DNA of 64,000 nucleotides from Streptomyces violaceoruber (GCF_033406955.1 NZ_CP137734.1:6386001-6450000); one strand, 5' to 3'. Shown: positions 33,148-42,982, counted from the stretch's first letter. Translations and numbers: made by a program. Notes: generated by a model not told the origin, from the sequence alone.

Positions 33148-34116
33148 GTGGCGCGTACGCGCGGAAGTTGGACCGGACGCGGGCTGACGGCCCGGTCCCT
33201 GCTCAATCCCAAGCAGGTGGCGACGGCGGTGTTCCACCCGACGTGGATCCCGCCGTCGCTCGATCCGTCGATCGAGCGGTTGAAGCGGATCAGGGTCATC
33301 GGGGGCGCGGTCGCCTCGATCGGCGTCTACACCCTCTTCGAGGGCGGCTTCGACGCGACCCAGCTGATGGAGAACGCGCTGATCGCCTCCGTCGTCCTGC
33401 TGTTCATCACCCCGTTGGTGGTAACGGCGATGCTCTTCGTCTGGCGGCGCACCGGCACCGTCCGCCAGCTGCGTGTGCCGCTGCTGAACGCCCTCAAGCT
33501 GCTGCTGCTCTTCGTCGGCTGCGTCGCCACCCTGGTGGTGCTGGTGACGACGATCAACGCCACGGGCAACGCCCTGGTGATCATCGTCGGCGGCCTGACG
33601 ATGCTCTGGATGCTGGGCTTCGTCGTCTGGGGCGCCGTCCGGGTCTCCGGCAACTTCTTCGGGACCGCCGCCGTCCACCGCTGCCTCCCGGCGCTGCTGG
33701 CCACCGTGACGAGCTGGCTGATGGCCCTGCCGGACCTCGTCACGGGCGACCTGCACGGGCTCAGCCTCACCCTCGGCATCGTCTTCATCCTGGGCGCGCC
33801 CGTGACGGTCACGGTGATCGCGCTGGCGGAGATGGGGCGCCTCAAACGACGCTACGGAGTCCGGCTGAAGGCCCACCCGGCGACCCTCCCACCGGTTCCG
33901 GGACACCGCCCACCGACCCCCGGCCACCTCCCGCCCACCGGGCTGCCGCACGTACCGCCGCAGGGCAACCCCTTCGGGCCCCCGTATCCGCCCGCTGCGG
34001 GCGGCAACCCGTACGCGCCCGGCCCGCACCACCCCTACACACCACCCCCGCCGCCGTACGCCCCGCACCCCAGCGGTCGCCCCAACCCCTACGCGCCGGG
34101 CCGGGGCGGGTCCTGA
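33148..34116 (+). CDS. polytopic membrane protein with Pro/Tyr-rich tail
   Basis: A 322-residue protein of unknown function. Residues about 48-235 contain six hydrophobic helices (IGGAVASIGVYTLFEGG, ALIASVVLLFITPLVVTAML, LKLLLLFVGCVATLVVLVTT, ALVIIVGGLTMLWMLGFVVW, a fifth near 185 and LGIVFILGAPVTVTVIALA), a Yip1-like arrangement. The last 80 residues are cytoplasmic or outside and rich in proline, glycine and tyrosine (NPYAPGPHHPYTPPPPPYAP). GTG at 33148 follows GGGGGAA. It may be co-transcribed with the lipoprotein downstream. No specific function can be supported. Confidence 0.65.
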   Translation: MARTRGSWTGRGLTARSLLNPKQVATAVFHPTWIPPSLDPSIERLKRIRVIGGAVASIGVYTLFEGGFDATQLMENALIASVVLLFITPLVVTAMLFVWRRTGTVRQLRVPLLNALKLLLLFVGCVATLVVLVTTINATGNALVIIVGGLTMLWMLGFVVWGAVRVSGNFFGTAAVHRCLPALLATVTSWLMALPDLVTGDLHGLSLTLGIVFILGAPVTVTVIALAEMGRLKRRYGVRLKAHPATLPPVPGHRPPTPGHLPPTGLPHVPPQGNPFGPPYPPAAGGNPYAPGPHHPYTPPPPPYAPHPSGRPNPYAPGRGGS

Positions 34117-34206
34117 CCCGGACTCCGGCGACCGAGGCCGTGGAACTCACGTGCGGTTCCCGTGTGCGTACCCGTAAAGTTCGGACGATCTTGGGAGGCG
34201 GGGACC

Positions 34207-34983
34207 GTGGGGAACAGACGGCGAAGAAGCGTCGCGTCGGCAGTGGTGATGGTGGTGTTGAGCCTGGCGCTCGGAGCGTGCGGGACGCGGGCGAAGGCTT
34301 CGGACGCGGACGCCGGGGAGGCCGGGAGGGCGGGGGCGCCCTACGCCTCCCTGGACGACGCCCCGGAGAAGCTCGGCGAGGACGGCACGACCATCATGGT
34401 CGGAGACCCGGACGCCCCCGTCACCGTGCACCTGTACGAGGACCCGCGCTGCCCGGTGTGCGAGGAGTTCGAGCAGCGCGGCGGCGGCCCGGTGCTGCGG
34501 GACGCCCTGCTGCGGGGCAAGGTGAAGACGGAGTACACCCTGGCCTCCTTCCTCGACGACCGGATGGGCGGCAGCGGATCGAAGAAGGCGGTCAACGCCC
34601 TGCGGGCCGCGCTGGAGGCCGGCAAGTTCACCGAGTACCACGAGGTGTTGTACGACAACCAGCCCGAGGAGGCCGTCGACGGCTTCACCGACGCGTTCCT
34701 GCTGCGACTGGCGGGACGGGTGGAGGGGCTGCGCGGTCCGGCCTTCGACGCGGCCGTCAAGGACATGAAGTACCGCTCCTTCGTGACGGCCTCCGAAAAG
34801 GCCTACGACCGCGCCGGGGGACCGAAGGAGCCCACCGGTCCCGGCACTCCGACCGCCGTGATCAACGACGTGCGCGTTCCCGCCGAGTACGGCGGCCTGC
34901 TCTTCGACACCGAGGGATTCACCTCGCTCCTGGCCCTGATCGCCCAGCGGCCGCAGGAGTGGGGGGAGGACCTCTTCACGTAG
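34207..34983 (+). CDS. DsbA-like thioredoxin-fold lipoprotein
   Basis: A 258-residue exported protein. A lipoprotein signal ends in LSLALGAC (lipobox LGAC), followed by a linker and a DsbA/thioredoxin-like domain: VTVHLYEDPRCPVCEEFEQ holds the CPVC redox pair, and the cis-proline region appears as PGTPTAVINDVRVP. It probably acts on thiols outside the membrane, forming or isomerising disulfides. GTG at 34207 is set by GGGAGG about 10 nt upstream. It is the last rightward gene before the convergent pentose phosphate operon. Confidence 0.88.
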   Translation: MGNRRRRSVASAVVMVVLSLALGACGTRAKASDADAGEAGRAGAPYASLDDAPEKLGEDGTTIMVGDPDAPVTVHLYEDPRCPVCEEFEQRGGGPVLRDALLRGKVKTEYTLASFLDDRMGGSGSKKAVNALRAALEAGKFTEYHEVLYDNQPEEAVDGFTDAFLLRLAGRVEGLRGPAFDAAVKDMKYRSFVTASEKAYDRAGGPKEPTGPGTPTAVINDVRVPAEYGGLLFDTEGFTSLLALIAQRPQEWGEDLFT

Positions 34984-34997
34984 GGCCCAGCACGGCG

Positions 34998-35032
34998 GAA
35001 CGCCGGGCCCGCACTCGCGGAACCCGGCGTTC
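34998..35032. terminator. bidirectional terminator, lipoprotein gene and pgl
   Basis: GAACGCCGGG (34998-35007) pairs with CCCGGCGTTC (35023-35032). It lies in the 62-bp gap between convergent genes. Confidence 0.6.
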
Positions 35033-35045
35033 TCCGTACGTGGTC

Positions 35046-35831
35046 CTACGCCGAAGCCGGTGGGTACAGCGACCTCGGCAGTTGGGACGCCGCAGCCGAG
35101 TCCAGGAGCCACAGGGTGCGGGCGCGGCCCCGGGCGCCCGCTGCCGGGGCCTGGATCTCGCCCGCGCCCGACAGGGCCATCGCCACCGCGTTCGCCTTGT
35201 CCTCGCCCGCCGCCAGCAGCCACACCTCACGGGCGGCGCGGATGGCGGGAAGGGTCAGGGAGATGCGGATGGGCGGCGGCTTGGGGGAGCCGTGGACGCC
35301 GATCACCGTGCGCTCCGTCTCCCGGACTCCCGGGTGCTCCGGGAAGAGCGACGCCACGTGGGTGTCCGGGCCGACGCCGAGGAGCAGGACGTCGAAGGAC
35401 GGGACCGCGGCGTGGTTCTCGGGGACGGAGGCCGTGGCCAGTTCCTGCGCGTAGGCCGCCGCTGCCGCCTCCACGTCCGAACCGTAGGGGCCGTCGGAGG
35501 CCGCCATCGCGTGCACCCGTTTCGGGTCCAGCGGCACCGAGTCGAGGAGTGCCTGCTGCGCCTGGGTGACGTTGCGCTCCTGGTCGCCCTCCGGCAGGAA
35601 CCGCTCGTCGCCCCACCACAGGTCGAGGCGGCTCCAGTCGATCGCGTCCCGGGCCGGAGAGCCGGCCAGCGCCGCGAGCAGGCCGTTGCCGTTGCGGCCG
35701 CCGGTGAGGACCACGGACGCGCTGCCCCGGGAGGCCTGCGCGTCCACGATCTTCGTGATCAGACGGGCCGCCGCGGCCTCGGCCATCAGCTCCTTGTCAC
35801 GGTGCACGACCAGCTGCGGGGTGTCGCTCAT
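35046..35831 (-). CDS. pgl: 6-phosphogluconolactonase
   Basis: Hydrolyses 6-phosphogluconolactone, second oxidative step of the pentose phosphate pathway. The 261-residue product is a DevB/Pgl-type enzyme: SVVLTGGRNGNGLLAAL, IDWSRLDLWWGDERFLPEGD, and FDVLLLGVGPDTHVASLFPE with the catalytic HvaSLF. ATG at 35831 overlaps the opcA stop (ATGA). It is the last gene of the leftward tkt-tal-zwf-opcA-pgl operon. Confidence 0.95.
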   Translation of the reverse strand: MSDTPQLVVHRDKELMAEAAAARLITKIVDAQASRGSASVVLTGGRNGNGLLAALAGSPARDAIDWSRLDLWWGDERFLPEGDQERNVTQAQQALLDSVPLDPKRVHAMAASDGPYGSDVEAAAAAYAQELATASVPENHAAVPSFDVLLLGVGPDTHVASLFPEHPGVRETERTVIGVHGSPKPPPIRISLTLPAIRAAREVWLLAAGEDKANAVAMALSGAGEIQAPAAGARGRARTLWLLDSAAASQLPRSLYPPASA

Positions 35832-36883
35832 TTCGCCGCCGCCTTCCTCACCGGTGTCTTCTCCCGCGCCGCGTCCTTCGCGGGAGCCTTCGCGACCGTC
35901 CCGACGGGAGCGGCGACCGCGAGGGCGTCCCCTTCGCCGACCCGGTCTCCTTTGGCCGACTCGTTCAGCCGGTCCACGCCGTACCGCAGCGCCGAGGCGT
36001 ACGTGTCGTCCGGGTCCAGCCGGCGCAGCTCCTCCGCGATCAGCTCGGCCGTCTCGCGGCGCTTGAGCGCGACCGCGCGGGACGGCTGGCCCTGGATGGA
36101 GAGGTTCGCCAGCGAGCCGTCGGCCCGGTCCAGGACGACCGGACCGCAGTCGGTGTCCATGCGGACCGCGGTGAGACCCGGGCCGCCCGACACCGTGCGC
36201 TGCACCGGCACGTCCAGCCGGTCCGCGAGCCACATCGCGAGCAGTTCACAGCTGGGGTTGAACTCCTCGCCCTCCACCTCGACCGACTGCACCTCGCAGT
36301 CGACCTGGTCGAGGGCCGCCGCCAGCATCGAGCGCCAGGGCGTGATGCGGGTCCACGACAGGTCGGTGTCGCCCGGTGCGTAGGCGTCGGCGCGGGCCGC
36401 CAGCTCCCGTATCGGCTCCTCGCAGGCGTAGGTGTCGGTGACCCGGCGCTGGGCCAGGGCGCCCAGCGGGTCCTTCGCCGGGTCCAGCGGCGCGTTCACC
36501 GGCCACCAGACCACGACCGGCGCGTCCGGCAGCAGCAGCGGCAGGACCACCGACTGGGCGTGGTCGACGACGTCGCCGTACAGCCGCAGCACGATCGTCT
36601 CGCCGGTGCCCGCGTCCGCGCCGAGGCGGACCTCGGCGTCGAGCCGGGACCGGGTGCGGTCCCGGGGCGAGCGCGAGACCCGCTTGATGACGACGAGGGT
36701 GCGCGAGGGATGCTCGTGCGCGGCGTCGCTCGCGGCCTTCAGCGCGTCGTACGCGTTCTCCTCGTCGGTGACGATGACCAGGGTGAGCACCATGCCGACG
36801 GCGGGGGTGCCGATGGCCCGGCGGCCGAGCACCAGCGCCTTGTTGATCTTGCTGGCCGTGGTGTCCGTGAGGTCGGTCTTCAT
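35828..36883 (-). CDS. opcA: G6PDH assembly protein OpcA
   Basis: Activator/assembly factor of glucose-6-phosphate dehydrogenase in cyanobacteria and actinobacteria. The 351-residue product shows the OpcA segments LVIVTDEENAYDALKAAS, HPSRTLVVIKRV, LLLPDAPVVVWWP and the cysteine-containing FNPSCELLAMWLADRLDVP. The C-terminal 40 residues are a lysine/alanine-rich low-complexity tail. ATG at 36883 overlaps the zwf stop by 4 nt, consistent with coupled synthesis alongside its partner. Confidence 0.95.
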   Translation of the reverse strand: MKTDLTDTTASKINKALVLGRRAIGTPAVGMVLTLVIVTDEENAYDALKAASDAAHEHPSRTLVVIKRVSRSPRDRTRSRLDAEVRLGADAGTGETIVLRLYGDVVDHAQSVVLPLLLPDAPVVVWWPVNAPLDPAKDPLGALAQRRVTDTYACEEPIRELAARADAYAPGDTDLSWTRITPWRSMLAAALDQVDCEVQSVEVEGEEFNPSCELLAMWLADRLDVPVQRTVSGGPGLTAVRMDTDCGPVVLDRADGSLANLSIQGQPSRAVALKRRETAELIAEELRRLDPDDTYASALRYGVDRLNESAKGDRVGEGDALAVAAPVGTVAKAPAKDAAREKTPVRKAAAK

Positions 36884-38403
36884 GGCCGGCGCCAGCTCCG
36901 TCCGTCTCGTTCCAGCATGTCGTCCGCCTCGACGGGCCCCCAGGTGCCGGCCGGGTACTGGGCCGGGGTGCCGTGCTCGTCCCAGTACTCCTCGATCGGG
37001 TCGAGGATCTTCCAGGACAGCTCGACCTCCTCGGTGCGCGGGAAGAGGTTGGCGTCGCCGAGCAGGACGTCCAGGATCAGGCGCTCGTACGCCTCCGGGC
37101 TGGACTCGGTGAAGGACTCGCCGTAGGCGAAGTCCATCGACACGTCCCGGATCTCCATCGACGTGCCCGGCACCTTGGAACCGAAGCGGACGGTGACGCC
37201 CTCGTCGGGCTGGACGCGGATGACGATCGCGTTCGAGCCGAGTTCCTCGGTGGCCGTCGTGTCGAAGGGGGAGTGCGGGGCCCGCTGGAAGACGACCGCG
37301 ATCTCCGTGACCCGGCGGCCCAGCCGCTTGCCGGTGCGCAGGTAGAAGGGGACACCCGCCCAGCGGCGATTGTCGATGCCCACCTTGATCGCGGCGTAGG
37401 TGTCGGTCTTCGACTTGGGGTCGATGCCGTCCTCTTCGAGGTAACCGACGGCCTTGGCGCCGCCCTGCCACCCCGCCGCGTACTGGCCGCGCACGGTGTC
37501 CCGGCCCAGGTCCTTGGGGAGGCGGACCGCGCCGAGCACCTTGGTCTTCTCCGCCGCCAGCGCGTCCGCGTCGAAGGAGGCGGGCTCCTCCATCGCGGTC
37601 AGCGCGAGCAGCTGGAGCAGGTGGTTCTGGATGACGTCACGCGCCGCGCCGATGCCGTCGTAGTAGCCGGCCCGGCCGCCGATGCCGATGTCCTCGGCCA
37701 TGGTGATCTGGATGTGGTCGACGTAGGACCGGTTCCAGATCGGCTCGAACATCGTGTTGGCGAAGCGCAGCGCCAGGATGTTCTGGACGGTCTCCTTGCC
37801 CAGGTAGTGGTCGATGCGGAAGACCTGGTCGGAGCCGAAGACCTCGTGGACGATGGCGTTCAGCTCCTCGGCCGACTTCAGGTCGTGGCCGAAGGGCTTC
37901 TCGATCACCGCCCGCCGCCAGGAGCCGTTCGTCTGGTCGGCCAGTCCGTGCTTCTTGAGCTGCTGGATGACCACCGGGAAGGACTTCGGCGGCACCGACA
38001 GGTAGAAGGCGAAGTTGCCGCCCGTGCCCTGTGCCTTGTCCAGCTCCTCGATGGTGCCGCGCAGCCGCTCGAAGGCGTCGTCGTCGTCGAAGGTGCCCTG
38101 GACGAAGCGCATCCCCTGGATGAGCTGCTGCCAGACCTCCTCGCGGAACGGCGTGCGGGAGTGCTCCTTGACGGCGTCGTGCACGACCTGGGCGAAGTCC
38201 TCGTGCTCCCAGTCCCGGCGGGCGAACCCGACGAGCGAGAAGCCCGGCGGCAGCAGACCCCGGTTGGCGAGGTCGTACACGGCGGGCATGAGCTTCTTGC
38301 GGGACAGATCGCCGGTGACGCCGAAGATGACCAGACCCGACGGCCCCGCGATGCGCGGGAGCCGTCGGTCTGCGGGGTCACGCAGCGGATTGCTGCTTGA
38401 CAA
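36880..38403 (-). CDS. zwf: glucose-6-phosphate 1-dehydrogenase
   Basis: First oxidative pentose phosphate enzyme, producing NADPH. The 507-residue product has the nucleotide-binding VIFGVTGDLSRKKLMPAVYD, the active site RIDHYLGKETVQNILALRF with catalytic His and Lys, and NRRWAGVPFYLRTGKRLGRR. The start is a TTG at 38403, three nt past the tal stop, with GAG upstream. The neighbouring opcA gene encodes its activator. Confidence 0.97.
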   Translation of the reverse strand: MSSSNPLRDPADRRLPRIAGPSGLVIFGVTGDLSRKKLMPAVYDLANRGLLPPGFSLVGFARRDWEHEDFAQVVHDAVKEHSRTPFREEVWQQLIQGMRFVQGTFDDDDAFERLRGTIEELDKAQGTGGNFAFYLSVPPKSFPVVIQQLKKHGLADQTNGSWRRAVIEKPFGHDLKSAEELNAIVHEVFGSDQVFRIDHYLGKETVQNILALRFANTMFEPIWNRSYVDHIQITMAEDIGIGGRAGYYDGIGAARDVIQNHLLQLLALTAMEEPASFDADALAAEKTKVLGAVRLPKDLGRDTVRGQYAAGWQGGAKAVGYLEEDGIDPKSKTDTYAAIKVGIDNRRWAGVPFYLRTGKRLGRRVTEIAVVFQRAPHSPFDTTATEELGSNAIVIRVQPDEGVTVRFGSKVPGTSMEIRDVSMDFAYGESFTESSPEAYERLILDVLLGDANLFPRTEEVELSWKILDPIEEYWDEHGTPAQYPAGTWGPVEADDMLERDGRSWRRP

Positions 38404-38406
38404 TTC

Positions 38407-39525
38407 TCAGCCCTTCGAGGGAGCGAGGCGCTTGAGCTCCGCCTCCGTGGACTTCAGCAGGTCGTTCCAGGCGTCCTCGAACTTGTCGACGCCTTCCTTC
38501 TCCAGGAGCTGGACCACCTCGTCGTAGGAGATCCCGAGCTTCTCGATCGCGTCGAGGTCCGCGCGGGCCTGCTCGTACGACCCGGCGACGGCGTCGCCGG
38601 TGATCTCGCCGTGGTCCTCGGTGGCCAGCAGCGTGGCCTCCGGCATGGTGTTGACCGTGTTCGGCGCGACCAGGTCGGTGACGTACATGGTGTCGCTGTA
38701 CGCCTTGTCCTTCACACCGGTCGACGCCCACAGCGGACGCTGCTTGTTGGCGCCGGCCTTCTCCAGGGCGGCCCAGCGGTCGGTGCCGAAGACCTCCTCG
38801 TACGCCTGGTAGGCCAGGCGGGCGTTGGCGACGGCGGCCTTGCCGCGCTGCGCCTTGGCCTCGTCGGTGCCGAGCGCGTCGATCCGCTTGTCGATCTCGG
38901 TGTCCACGCGGGACACGAAGAAGGACGCCACGGAGTGGATCTGCGAGAGGTCCAGGCCACGCTCCTTGGCCTTCTCCAGGCCGGTCAGGAAGGCGTCCAT
39001 GACCTTGCGGTAGCGCTCCAGCGAGAAGATCAGCGTGACGTTGACGCTGATGCCCAGGCCGATGGTCTCGGCGATGGCCGGCAGGCCCGCCTCGGTCGCC
39101 GGGATCTTGATGAAGGTGTTCGGCCGGTCCACCAGCCACGCCAGCTGCTTGGCCTCGGCCACCGTGGCGTGGGTGTTGTGCGCCAGGCGCGGGTCCACCT
39201 CGATGGAGACCCGGCCGTCCTTGCCGCCGGTGTTGTCGTAGACCGGGCGCAGGATGTCGGCGGCGTCGCGGACGTCCGCCGTGGTGATCATACGGATGGC
39301 CTCTTCGACCGTGACCCCGCGCACCGCGAGGTCGGCGAGCTGCTGGTCGTAGCCGTCGCCCTGCGAGATGGCCTTCTGGAAGATCGACGGGTTGGTGGTG
39401 ACGCCCACGACGTGCTGCTGGTCGATCAGCTCGGCGAGGTTGCCGGACGTGATCCGCTTGCGCGACAGGTCGTCCAGCCAGATCGCGACGCCTTCATCGG
39501 AGAGGCGCTTGAGTGCGTCTGTCAT
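38407..39525 (-). CDS. tal: transaldolase
   Basis: Transfers a dihydroxyacetone unit between sugar phosphates in the non-oxidative pentose phosphate pathway. The 372-residue product has the actinobacterial long form: GVTTNPSIFQKAIS, the Schiff-base lysine in NTFIKIPATEAGLPAI, and HSVASFFVSRVDTEIDKR. ATG at 39525 has GGAG 11 nt upstream; the longer frame lacks family similarity. It lies 34 nt after tkt and directly before zwf. Confidence 0.96.
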   Translation of the reverse strand: MTDALKRLSDEGVAIWLDDLSRKRITSGNLAELIDQQHVVGVTTNPSIFQKAISQGDGYDQQLADLAVRGVTVEEAIRMITTADVRDAADILRPVYDNTGGKDGRVSIEVDPRLAHNTHATVAEAKQLAWLVDRPNTFIKIPATEAGLPAIAETIGLGISVNVTLIFSLERYRKVMDAFLTGLEKAKERGLDLSQIHSVASFFVSRVDTEIDKRIDALGTDEAKAQRGKAAVANARLAYQAYEEVFGTDRWAALEKAGANKQRPLWASTGVKDKAYSDTMYVTDLVAPNTVNTMPEATLLATEDHGEITGDAVAGSYEQARADLDAIEKLGISYDEVVQLLEKEGVDKFEDAWNDLLKSTEAELKRLAPSKG

Positions 39526-39559
39526 GGAAATTGCATCTCCTACGTGTCGTATACGAGCG

Positions 39560-41647
39560 TCAGCGCTGGGCCGCGGCCAGGGATTCCCGCGCGGCGGAGG
39601 CCACGTTCTCGGCGGTGAAGCCGAACTCCTTGAAGAGCACCTTGGCGTCCGCCGAAGCACCGAAGTGCTCCAGCGAGACGATGCGGCCGGCGTCTCCCAC
39701 GTACTTGTGCCAGGTCAGGCCGATCCCGGCCTCGACCGCGACCCGGGCCTTCACGGACGGGGGCAGGACGCTGTCCCGGTACCCCTGGTCCTGCTGCTCG
39801 AACCACTCCACGGACGGCATGGACACCACACGGGTCGGCACGCCGTCGGCCTGGAGCCGCTCACGCGCCCCGACGGCCACGTGCACCTCGGAACCGGTGG
39901 CGATGAGCACGACCTCGGCGTCGCCGCCCTCCGCCTCGAACAGCACGTAGCCGCCCTTGGCCGCGTCCTCGTTCGGCTCGTACGTCGGCACACCCTGGCG
40001 GGTCAGCGCCAGACCGTGCGGCTGGCCCTTGCCGAACTCCTTCGTCCAGCGGCGCAGGATCTCCCGCCAGGCGATCGCCGTCTCGTTGGCGTCGGCCGGG
40101 CGGACCACGTTCAGACCCGGGATGGCGCGCAGCGAGGCCAGGTGCTCGACCGGCTGGTGGGTCGGGCCGTCCTCGCCCAGACCGATGGAGTCGTGCGTCC
40201 ACACGTACGTCACCGGCAGGTGCATCAGGGCCGACAGGCGCACGGCGTTGCGCATGTAGTCGGAGAAGACCAGGAACGTTCCGCCGTAGATGCGGGTGTT
40301 CCCGTGCAGCGCGATGCCGTTCATCTCCGCCGCCATCGCGTGCTCGCGGATGCCGAAGTGGATGGTGCGGCCGTACGGGTCGGCCTCCGGCAGCGGGTTG
40401 CCCGCGGGGAGGAAGGACGACGTCTTGTCGATCGTCGTGTTGTTCGAGCCCGCGAGGTCGGCCGAGCCGCCCCACAGCTCCGGGATCACCGCGCCGAGCG
40501 CCTGGAGCACCTTGCCGGACGCGGCGCGGGTCGCCAGGCCCTTGCCCGCCTCGAAGACCGGGATCTTCTCCTCCCAGCCCGCCGGCAGCTCACCCTTGGC
40601 CACGCGGTCGTACTCGGCGGCGCGCTCCGGGTTGTTGTCCCGCCACTGCTGGAAGGACTTCTCCCACACCGCGCGGGCCGCCTGCCCCTTCTCCAGGGCC
40701 TTGCGGGTGTGCTCGATGACCTCGTCGGAGACCTCGAAGGACTTCTCCGGGTCGAAGCCCAGGACCCGCTTGGTCGCCGCGACCTCGTCGTCGCCGAGCG
40801 CCGAGCCGTGCGCGGCCTCGGTGTTCTGCGCGTTCGGGGCGGGCCAGGCGATGATCGAGCGCATCGCGATGAAGGAGGGGCGGTCGGTGACCTTCTTGGC
40901 CGCCTCGATCGCGTCGTAGATCGCGTTCGGGTCCAGGTCGCCGTCCGGCTTCGGCGCGACACGCTGGACGTGCCAGCCGTACGCCTCGTACCGCTTGCAG
41001 GTGTCCTCGGAGACGGCGGTCTCCGTGTCGCCCTCGATGGAGATGTGGTTGTCGTCCCACAAGAGCACCAGGTTGCCGAGCTTCTGGTGACCGGCCGTCG
41101 AGGACGCCTCGGAGGAGATGCCCTCCTGGAGGCAGCCGTCACCGGCGATGCAGTAGACGAAGTGGTCGAACGGGGACTCGCCCTCGGCGGCCTCCGGGTC
41201 GAACAGGCCGCGCTCGTAGCGGGCGGCCATCGCCATGCCCACCGCGTTGGCGACACCCTGGCCCAGCGGGCCGGTCGTGGTCTCCACGCCCGTGGTGTGG
41301 CCGTACTCCGGGTGGCCGGGGGTCTTGGAGCCCCAGGTGCGGAAGGACTCCAGGTCCGCCAGCTCCAGGCCGAAACCGGCCAGGTACAGCTGGGTGTAGA
41401 GGGTCAGGGACGAGTGGCCCGCGGACAGCACGAAACGGTCGCGCCCGACCCAGTTCGCGTCGGCGGGGTCGTGCCGCATCACCTTCTGGAAGAGGGTGTA
41501 GGCGGCGGGCGCCAGGCTCATCGCCGTACCCGGATGGCCGTTGCCAACCTTCTGTACGGCATCGGCGGCCAGGACGCGGGCGGTGTCCACGGCCCGCTGG
41601 TCCAGTTCGGTCCACTCGAGGTCTGTGGTGGTCGGCTTGGTGCTCAC
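39560..41647 (-). CDS. tkt: transketolase
   Basis: Thiamine diphosphate enzyme moving two-carbon units between sugar phosphates. The 695-residue product is full length: GNGHPGTAMSLAPAAYTLF, the ThDP motif GDGCLQEGISSEASS ... LVLLWDDNHISIEG, and the pyrimidine-domain HDSIGLGEDGPTHQPVEHLA with catalytic histidine. It starts with GTG at 41647 and is first in the leftward pentose phosphate operon, divergent from ctaB. Confidence 0.97.
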   Translation of the reverse strand: MSTKPTTTDLEWTELDQRAVDTARVLAADAVQKVGNGHPGTAMSLAPAAYTLFQKVMRHDPADANWVGRDRFVLSAGHSSLTLYTQLYLAGFGLELADLESFRTWGSKTPGHPEYGHTTGVETTTGPLGQGVANAVGMAMAARYERGLFDPEAAEGESPFDHFVYCIAGDGCLQEGISSEASSTAGHQKLGNLVLLWDDNHISIEGDTETAVSEDTCKRYEAYGWHVQRVAPKPDGDLDPNAIYDAIEAAKKVTDRPSFIAMRSIIAWPAPNAQNTEAAHGSALGDDEVAATKRVLGFDPEKSFEVSDEVIEHTRKALEKGQAARAVWEKSFQQWRDNNPERAAEYDRVAKGELPAGWEEKIPVFEAGKGLATRAASGKVLQALGAVIPELWGGSADLAGSNNTTIDKTSSFLPAGNPLPEADPYGRTIHFGIREHAMAAEMNGIALHGNTRIYGGTFLVFSDYMRNAVRLSALMHLPVTYVWTHDSIGLGEDGPTHQPVEHLASLRAIPGLNVVRPADANETAIAWREILRRWTKEFGKGQPHGLALTRQGVPTYEPNEDAAKGGYVLFEAEGGDAEVVLIATGSEVHVAVGARERLQADGVPTRVVSMPSVEWFEQQDQGYRDSVLPPSVKARVAVEAGIGLTWHKYVGDAGRIVSLEHFGASADAKVLFKEFGFTAENVASAARESLAAAQR

Positions 41648-42023
41648 CCTGAGTCAGGGCTCCTCTCCACATGTCGGTTGCCGGTGCACGAGTGCACCGG
41701 CTGCCGGCGCGTCCGTGAGTCGGCCGGCCATGGCCGAGCCTACCCCCGTAAGTACGTGCGTTTTTCCGATGGAAACCAGACTGCCGGGACTCTTGTGGAT
41801 CCGCCTGTCGACTGGGCGAAACCGCATTCGGCAAGTGAATACGGAGCCGCTCATCTGACTGCTCAATCGACTCTCCGAACGCACGTCGGAGCGCCCTCGC
41901 CAACACGAGCCCACCCCCGCGAAGGCCGAGGTATGGGCAACGTCTAAAGTGGCGTGGTACGCGCGAGCCTTTACCGCCACTTCACACGGTCGGGCTTGCT
42001 GGGAGTCTCTGTCAGGGGTGTGC
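41648..42023. other. 376-bp divergent region between tkt and ctaB
   Basis: No gene seen. It is less GC-rich than its surroundings, with T-rich and A-rich patches near 41755-41835 that should hold the tkt promoter. Near ctaB lies an inverted repeat AAGTGGCG (41947-41954) / CGCCACTT (41975-41982). Confidence 0.6.
41947..41982 (+). promoter_or_regulatory. inverted repeat upstream of ctaB
   Basis: Perfect 8-bp arms AAGTGGCG and CGCCACTT separated by 20 nt, 42 nt before the ctaB start. It may form a leader hairpin or an operator; the left arm overlaps a TCTAAAGT stretch that could be the ctaB -10 region. Confidence 0.4.
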
Positions 42024-42971
42024 GTGACGGCCGTTGAATCCCGTCCTGCGGGGGTTATCGGGACGAGCCAGAGCCCGAGTCACCGGCCGTTCGGGGCCCG
42101 TGTCAAGGCGTTCGTGGCGCTGACCAAGCCGCGGATCATCGAGCTTCTGCTGATCACCACCGTTCCGGTGATGTTCCTCGCCGAACAGGGTGTTCCGAAT
42201 CTGAAGCTGGTGCTGCTGACCTGCGTCGGCGGTTATCTGTCGGCCGGCGGCGCCAACGCGCTGAACATGTACATCGACCGCGACATCGACGCGCTGATGG
42301 ACCGGACCTCGCAGCGCCCGCTGGTGACCGGCATGGTCAGCCCGGTGGAATGCCTCGTCTTCGGCATCACCCTGGCGATCGTCTCGACGCTGCTGTTCGG
42401 CTTCACGGTCAACTGGCTGTCGGCCTGGCTCTCGCTCGGCGCCCTCCTCTTCTACGTCGTCGTCTACACGATGATCCTCAAGCGCCGCACCTCGCAGAAC
42501 ATCGTCTGGGGCGGCATCGCGGGCTGTCTGCCGGTGCTCATCGGCTGGTCGGCCGTGACCAACTCGATGTCCTGGGCGCCGGTCATCCTCTTCGGGGTGA
42601 TGTTCTTCTGGACGCCGCCGCACTACTGGCCGCTCTCCATGAAGGTCAAGGAGGACTACGCGCGCGTCGGCGTGCCGATGCTCCCGGTGATCGCCTCCAA
42701 CAAGGTCGTCGCCCGGCAGATCGTCATCTACAGCTGGGTGATGGTCGTGGTGTCGCTGCTGCTGCAGCCGCTCGGCTACACCGGCTGGTTCTACACGGCG
42801 GTGGCCCTGGCGGCCGGCGGCATGTGGCTGTGGGAGGCGCACGGGCTCCAGAACCGCGCCAAGGCCGAGGTGACGGGCGGCAAGCTCAAGGAGATGCGGC
42901 TGTTCCACTGGTCCATCACCTACGTGTCGGTGCTGTTCCTCGCGATCGCGGTGGACCCCTTCCTGCGCTGA
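42024..42971 (+). CDS. ctaB: protoheme IX farnesyltransferase (heme O synthase)
   Basis: Adds a farnesyl group to heme B to make heme O, the precursor of heme A for cytochrome c oxidase. The 315-residue UbiA-family membrane protein has the first aspartate motif NMYIDRDIDALMDRTSQRPL and the second acidic region MKVKEDYARVGVPMLP among about nine helices, with LTKPRIIELLLITTVP at the start. GTG at 42024 lies 5 nt after AGGGG. ctaA, the next enzyme in the pathway, is 2.4 kb away on the other strand. Confidence 0.95.
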   Translation: MTAVESRPAGVIGTSQSPSHRPFGARVKAFVALTKPRIIELLLITTVPVMFLAEQGVPNLKLVLLTCVGGYLSAGGANALNMYIDRDIDALMDRTSQRPLVTGMVSPVECLVFGITLAIVSTLLFGFTVNWLSAWLSLGALLFYVVVYTMILKRRTSQNIVWGGIAGCLPVLIGWSAVTNSMSWAPVILFGVMFFWTPPHYWPLSMKVKEDYARVGVPMLPVIASNKVVARQIVIYSWVMVVVSLLLQPLGYTGWFYTAVALAAGGMWLWEAHGLQNRAKAEVTGGKLKEMRLFHWSITYVSVLFLAIAVDPFLR

Positions 42972-42982
42972 GACCCCTCCGG